From the NCBI GenBank assembly GCA_030151765.1, contig JASLCW010000338.1:1-5824 (forward strand): DNA of 5,824 bases. The letters run 5' to 3'. The notes beneath the pieces were generated by a model, which worked only from the letters and a program-made list of their open reading frames with translations, searched no databases and was not told the origin of the DNA. Below, one piece after another: positions 1 to 3,000 of this stretch (within the stretch, counting starts at the first letter, position 1; each line of letters begins with the position of its first letter). A program made the position numbers and the translations under genes. This DNA is from Marmoricola sp. (lineage in GTDB: Bacteria; Actinomycetota; Actinomycetes; Propionibacteriales; Nocardioidaceae).

Positions 1-21
1 GTACCGGATCCCGGGAATGCG

Positions 22-55
22 ACTTGGCCCGGAGTCCGTGGACTCCGGGCCAAGT
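22..55 (-). terminator. Hairpin terminator downstream of the nuclease-nucleotidase gene
   Basis: A perfect inverted repeat has arms at 22-36 (ACTTGGCCCGGAGTC) and 41-55 with a 4-base spacer, whose outer bases could also pair. It begins 16 bases beyond the stop codon at 74-72. The stem is long and GC-rich, but no U-tract follows on either strand. That form is common in high-GC actinobacteria. Because the stem is symmetric, it could also end transcription arriving on the plus strand from a neighbouring gene outside the window. Confidence 0.75.
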
Positions 56-71
56 GACGTGAGCAGCGCGC

Positions 72-3000
72 CTACTTCTTGGCACGCACCTTGAGGGTGA
101 TCACCTTCTTCGCACTGCCGACATAGGTGCTGCCGGCGTACTTGACGGTGACCTTGACCTTGCCGGTCTTGGTGAAGGCCGGCAGCTTGATCGTCGCCTG
201 CCCGTTCACCAACGTGGCCTTCCGGGTCTTCCCGCCGATCACCACGCTCACCTGGCCGGTCGGCGTGACCCCCGAGGCGGCGACCACGACCCGGAGCTTC
301 AGGCCCTTCTTCTTGACCCGGACCGGACCACCGAGGACGCGACCGGAGATCGACGCCGTCGCCTTCGTGACCGTCACCGTTGCGGTCCCGGTGACCTGGG
401 CATAGGTACCGTCACCGCCGTACTTCAAGGACAATGCCCGAGCACCCGGAGCGAGTGTCTTCGCCCCGATCGTGACGACCACCTTGCCACTCGACAGCGT
501 CGCCGTCCCGAGCGACTTGGTGCCGTAGAAGACCTCCACCGTCCCGGTCGGCGTCCCCGCAGCACCACTCACCGTGAGCGGCAGCGACAGTTTCTGGCCG
601 TACCGGACCGACGCGTTGGGCGCCGTGACGGTCGCGGGCTTCTTCGTCACGGTGATCGTGAGCGTGATGTCCTTCTGCGACGAGGCGAAGTTGTCGTCAC
701 CGGCGTACTCCACCGCCAGCGTGTGGGTACCACCGGCCATGCCCGTCGTATCGATCGAGATCGGAGCGATGCCGTCGGACAGGGTGCCCGAGCCGACCTG
801 GTGCGAACCCTCGAGCACCGTGACCGCGCCACTGGGTGTGCCGCCGGCCGAGGAGACCGTGACCTCGATGGGGGCCGGGCTCCCTTCAGGTGCCGTCGGG
901 TCGCCGGCCGTCACCGTGGTCGAGGCCTTGGCGACCGTCAGGGTGAAGGTCGTCGACGAACTCAACACGTCCGCCGTGCCGTTGTAGGCCGCCTTGATTG
1001 TGTGCGTCCCCGCACCCGCCGTGATCTTGGCCAGCGAGAGGGTGGCCGTGCCGCCCGCGCCGACGTCAGCCGTACCGAGTTCGGTGCCGCCCTCGGAGAA
1101 GGTCACCGTGCCGGAGACCGTTCCGCTCGAACTCACCGTGGCCGTCAGCGAACCGGCCATGCCGTACGTCGCACTCTGGTCCGCGGCCGTCGTCGTGCTG
1201 GACGCGGGCGCGGTAAGAGTCAGGGTGATGTCCTTCTGCGACGAGGCGAAGTTGTCGTCACCGGCGTACTTCACCGTCAGCGTGTGGTCACCGCCCGCCA
1301 TGCCCGTTGTGTCGACGGAGATGGTGACGATGCCACCGGACAGGGTGCCCGAGCCCACCTCGTGGGAACCGTCGAGGACCGTGACCGCGCCACCCGGCGT
1401 CGCAGTGGCTGACGAGCTCACCGTCACCGGCAGCGAGACCGTGTCCCCGGCCGCACCGCTCGCGTCACCGGCCGTGACCGCGGTCGCGGCCTTGGCGACC
1501 GTCAGCGTGAAGGTCGCCGACGAGTCGTTCAGGGCGTCGCTGTCACCGAACGAGGCCTTGATCGTGTGCGTCCCCGCACCGATCGTCACCTCCTGGAAGG
1601 CGAGGGTAGCCTTGCCATCGGCGTCGACGTCCGCGTCACCGAGTACGACGCCACCCTCGGAGAAAGTCACCGTGCCACCCGGGTCGGCGGCACCCGCCAC
1701 CGTGGCGACCAGCGACCCGGCGGAGCCATAGGTGGCGTCCTGGTCGTCGGCCGTCAGGGTCGAGTCGGCCTTGACGCCCGGCAGCTTGATGTAGGCGGCC
1801 ACCGTGCCCGTCTGGTTGCCCACGACGGTCAGGGTCTGATTGCCCACGACACCCGCCGGCAGCTGCACGCTGACCGAGGCATTGCCGCGGTCGTCGTACG
1901 GCTGCGTGCTGTTGGAGGAGGTCACCGGAACGGAGGCTGCCAGCACGGTGTCGCCGTCCTTGATGGTCAGCGAGGTGTCCTGGGTGTCACGCGGACCGGT
2001 CATCTGGAGCGAGCTCAACGTGAAGGCCACGGTGTCGCCCGCGCCGTACGACGCCGGCGCATTGCCCGGGAAGGTGACCCGGACCGCACGCTGGCCGAGG
2101 TCGACCTGCAGCGGATCGGCCTGGTACTGCTTCATGAAGGCCACCTGCGCCGCCAGGTCGGTCTGCTCGGTGTCCTCCTGGTTCGCGCCATTGGCCAACT
2201 CCCAGAAGTTGTCACCGCCGCTGGCGAGGAAGGAATTGACCGTGACGCTGTAGGTCTTCGCCAGGTCGATCGGCTTCTTGTTCAACCACATCTGGTCGAC
2301 GACACCCAGGGTCGCACCGGAGTGCACCGGGTCGGGGATCTCGTGGTAGGTGTACTTGAAGCCCTTGCTGATGCCCAGCTTGAGGAAGGGCCGCGCCGGG
2401 ATGTTCGCGTGGGCGTTGTCGATGTTGTCCCGCGACCACTGCTCCTCGAGCACCTTCTTGATCTGCGCGCCGGTGAGCGACATGTTGGTCAGCTCGTTGG
2501 CGAAGGGCTGGACGTCGGCCGCGGTCCGATAGGTCAGGTCTCCCGAACCATCGGCGTTCTGGCCCTCCATGTCGGCGCGCAGGCCACCCGGGTTCATGAA
2601 GGCGATCTGTGCCGGACCATTGGCCGAGGAGACGTGCGCGTCCGGGTCGGCGTTCGACGTCGCCCAGCGCTGGATCTCGGCGATCTGGTTACCCAGCGTC
2701 GACTCTCCACCGCGGTTCTCGGTGCCATCCGACAGACGGGCACGGTCGAAGGGGCCGCCGAGCTTGCCGAGCGTCTGCGCGCCGGTCACCTCCGAGGCGG
2801 TCACCGCGTCGGAGACGATCGACTTCACCGCCGGGTCCTCGGGGGCACTGAACAGCGTGCTGACCGGACCCTTGACGCCCACCAGGTTCGAGGTCACCTC
2901 GACCGGGTTGCCGTCGCTGTCGAAGGAGTAGACGAGCTGGTCGAGGGCGACGCCGTACGAGCCGGCCTGGAGGACCGGGCGCGACGTGATCGCACGGTTC

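Noticed and set aside
1..16. Adjacent GGATCC and CCCGGG sites resembling a cloning linker
   Set aside because: The order and spacing do not match the pUC polylinker as I remember it, and such 6-mers are expected in high-GC DNA. A natural intergenic sequence is the simpler reading.
723..1412. A 229-codon plus-strand open frame opposite the Ig-like array
   Set aside because: It is in the same antisense register as above, with an Arg/Gly/Ala-rich low-complexity translation and no plausible RBS. It is a shadow of the repeats.
994..1731. A 245-codon plus-strand open frame with a Val/Pro/Ala/Ser-rich, apparently repetitive product
   Set aside because: The apparent repeats are just the other strand of the A-B-A'-B' duplication. 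Its composition is biased and no domain is recognisable.
642..1772. Tandem repeats as a possible CRISPR or mobile-element signature
   Set aside because: The period of about 281 bp (domain) or 561 bp (pair) is in frame and encodes Ig-like domains. There are no short repeats with unique spacers, no transposase and no terminal inverted repeats.
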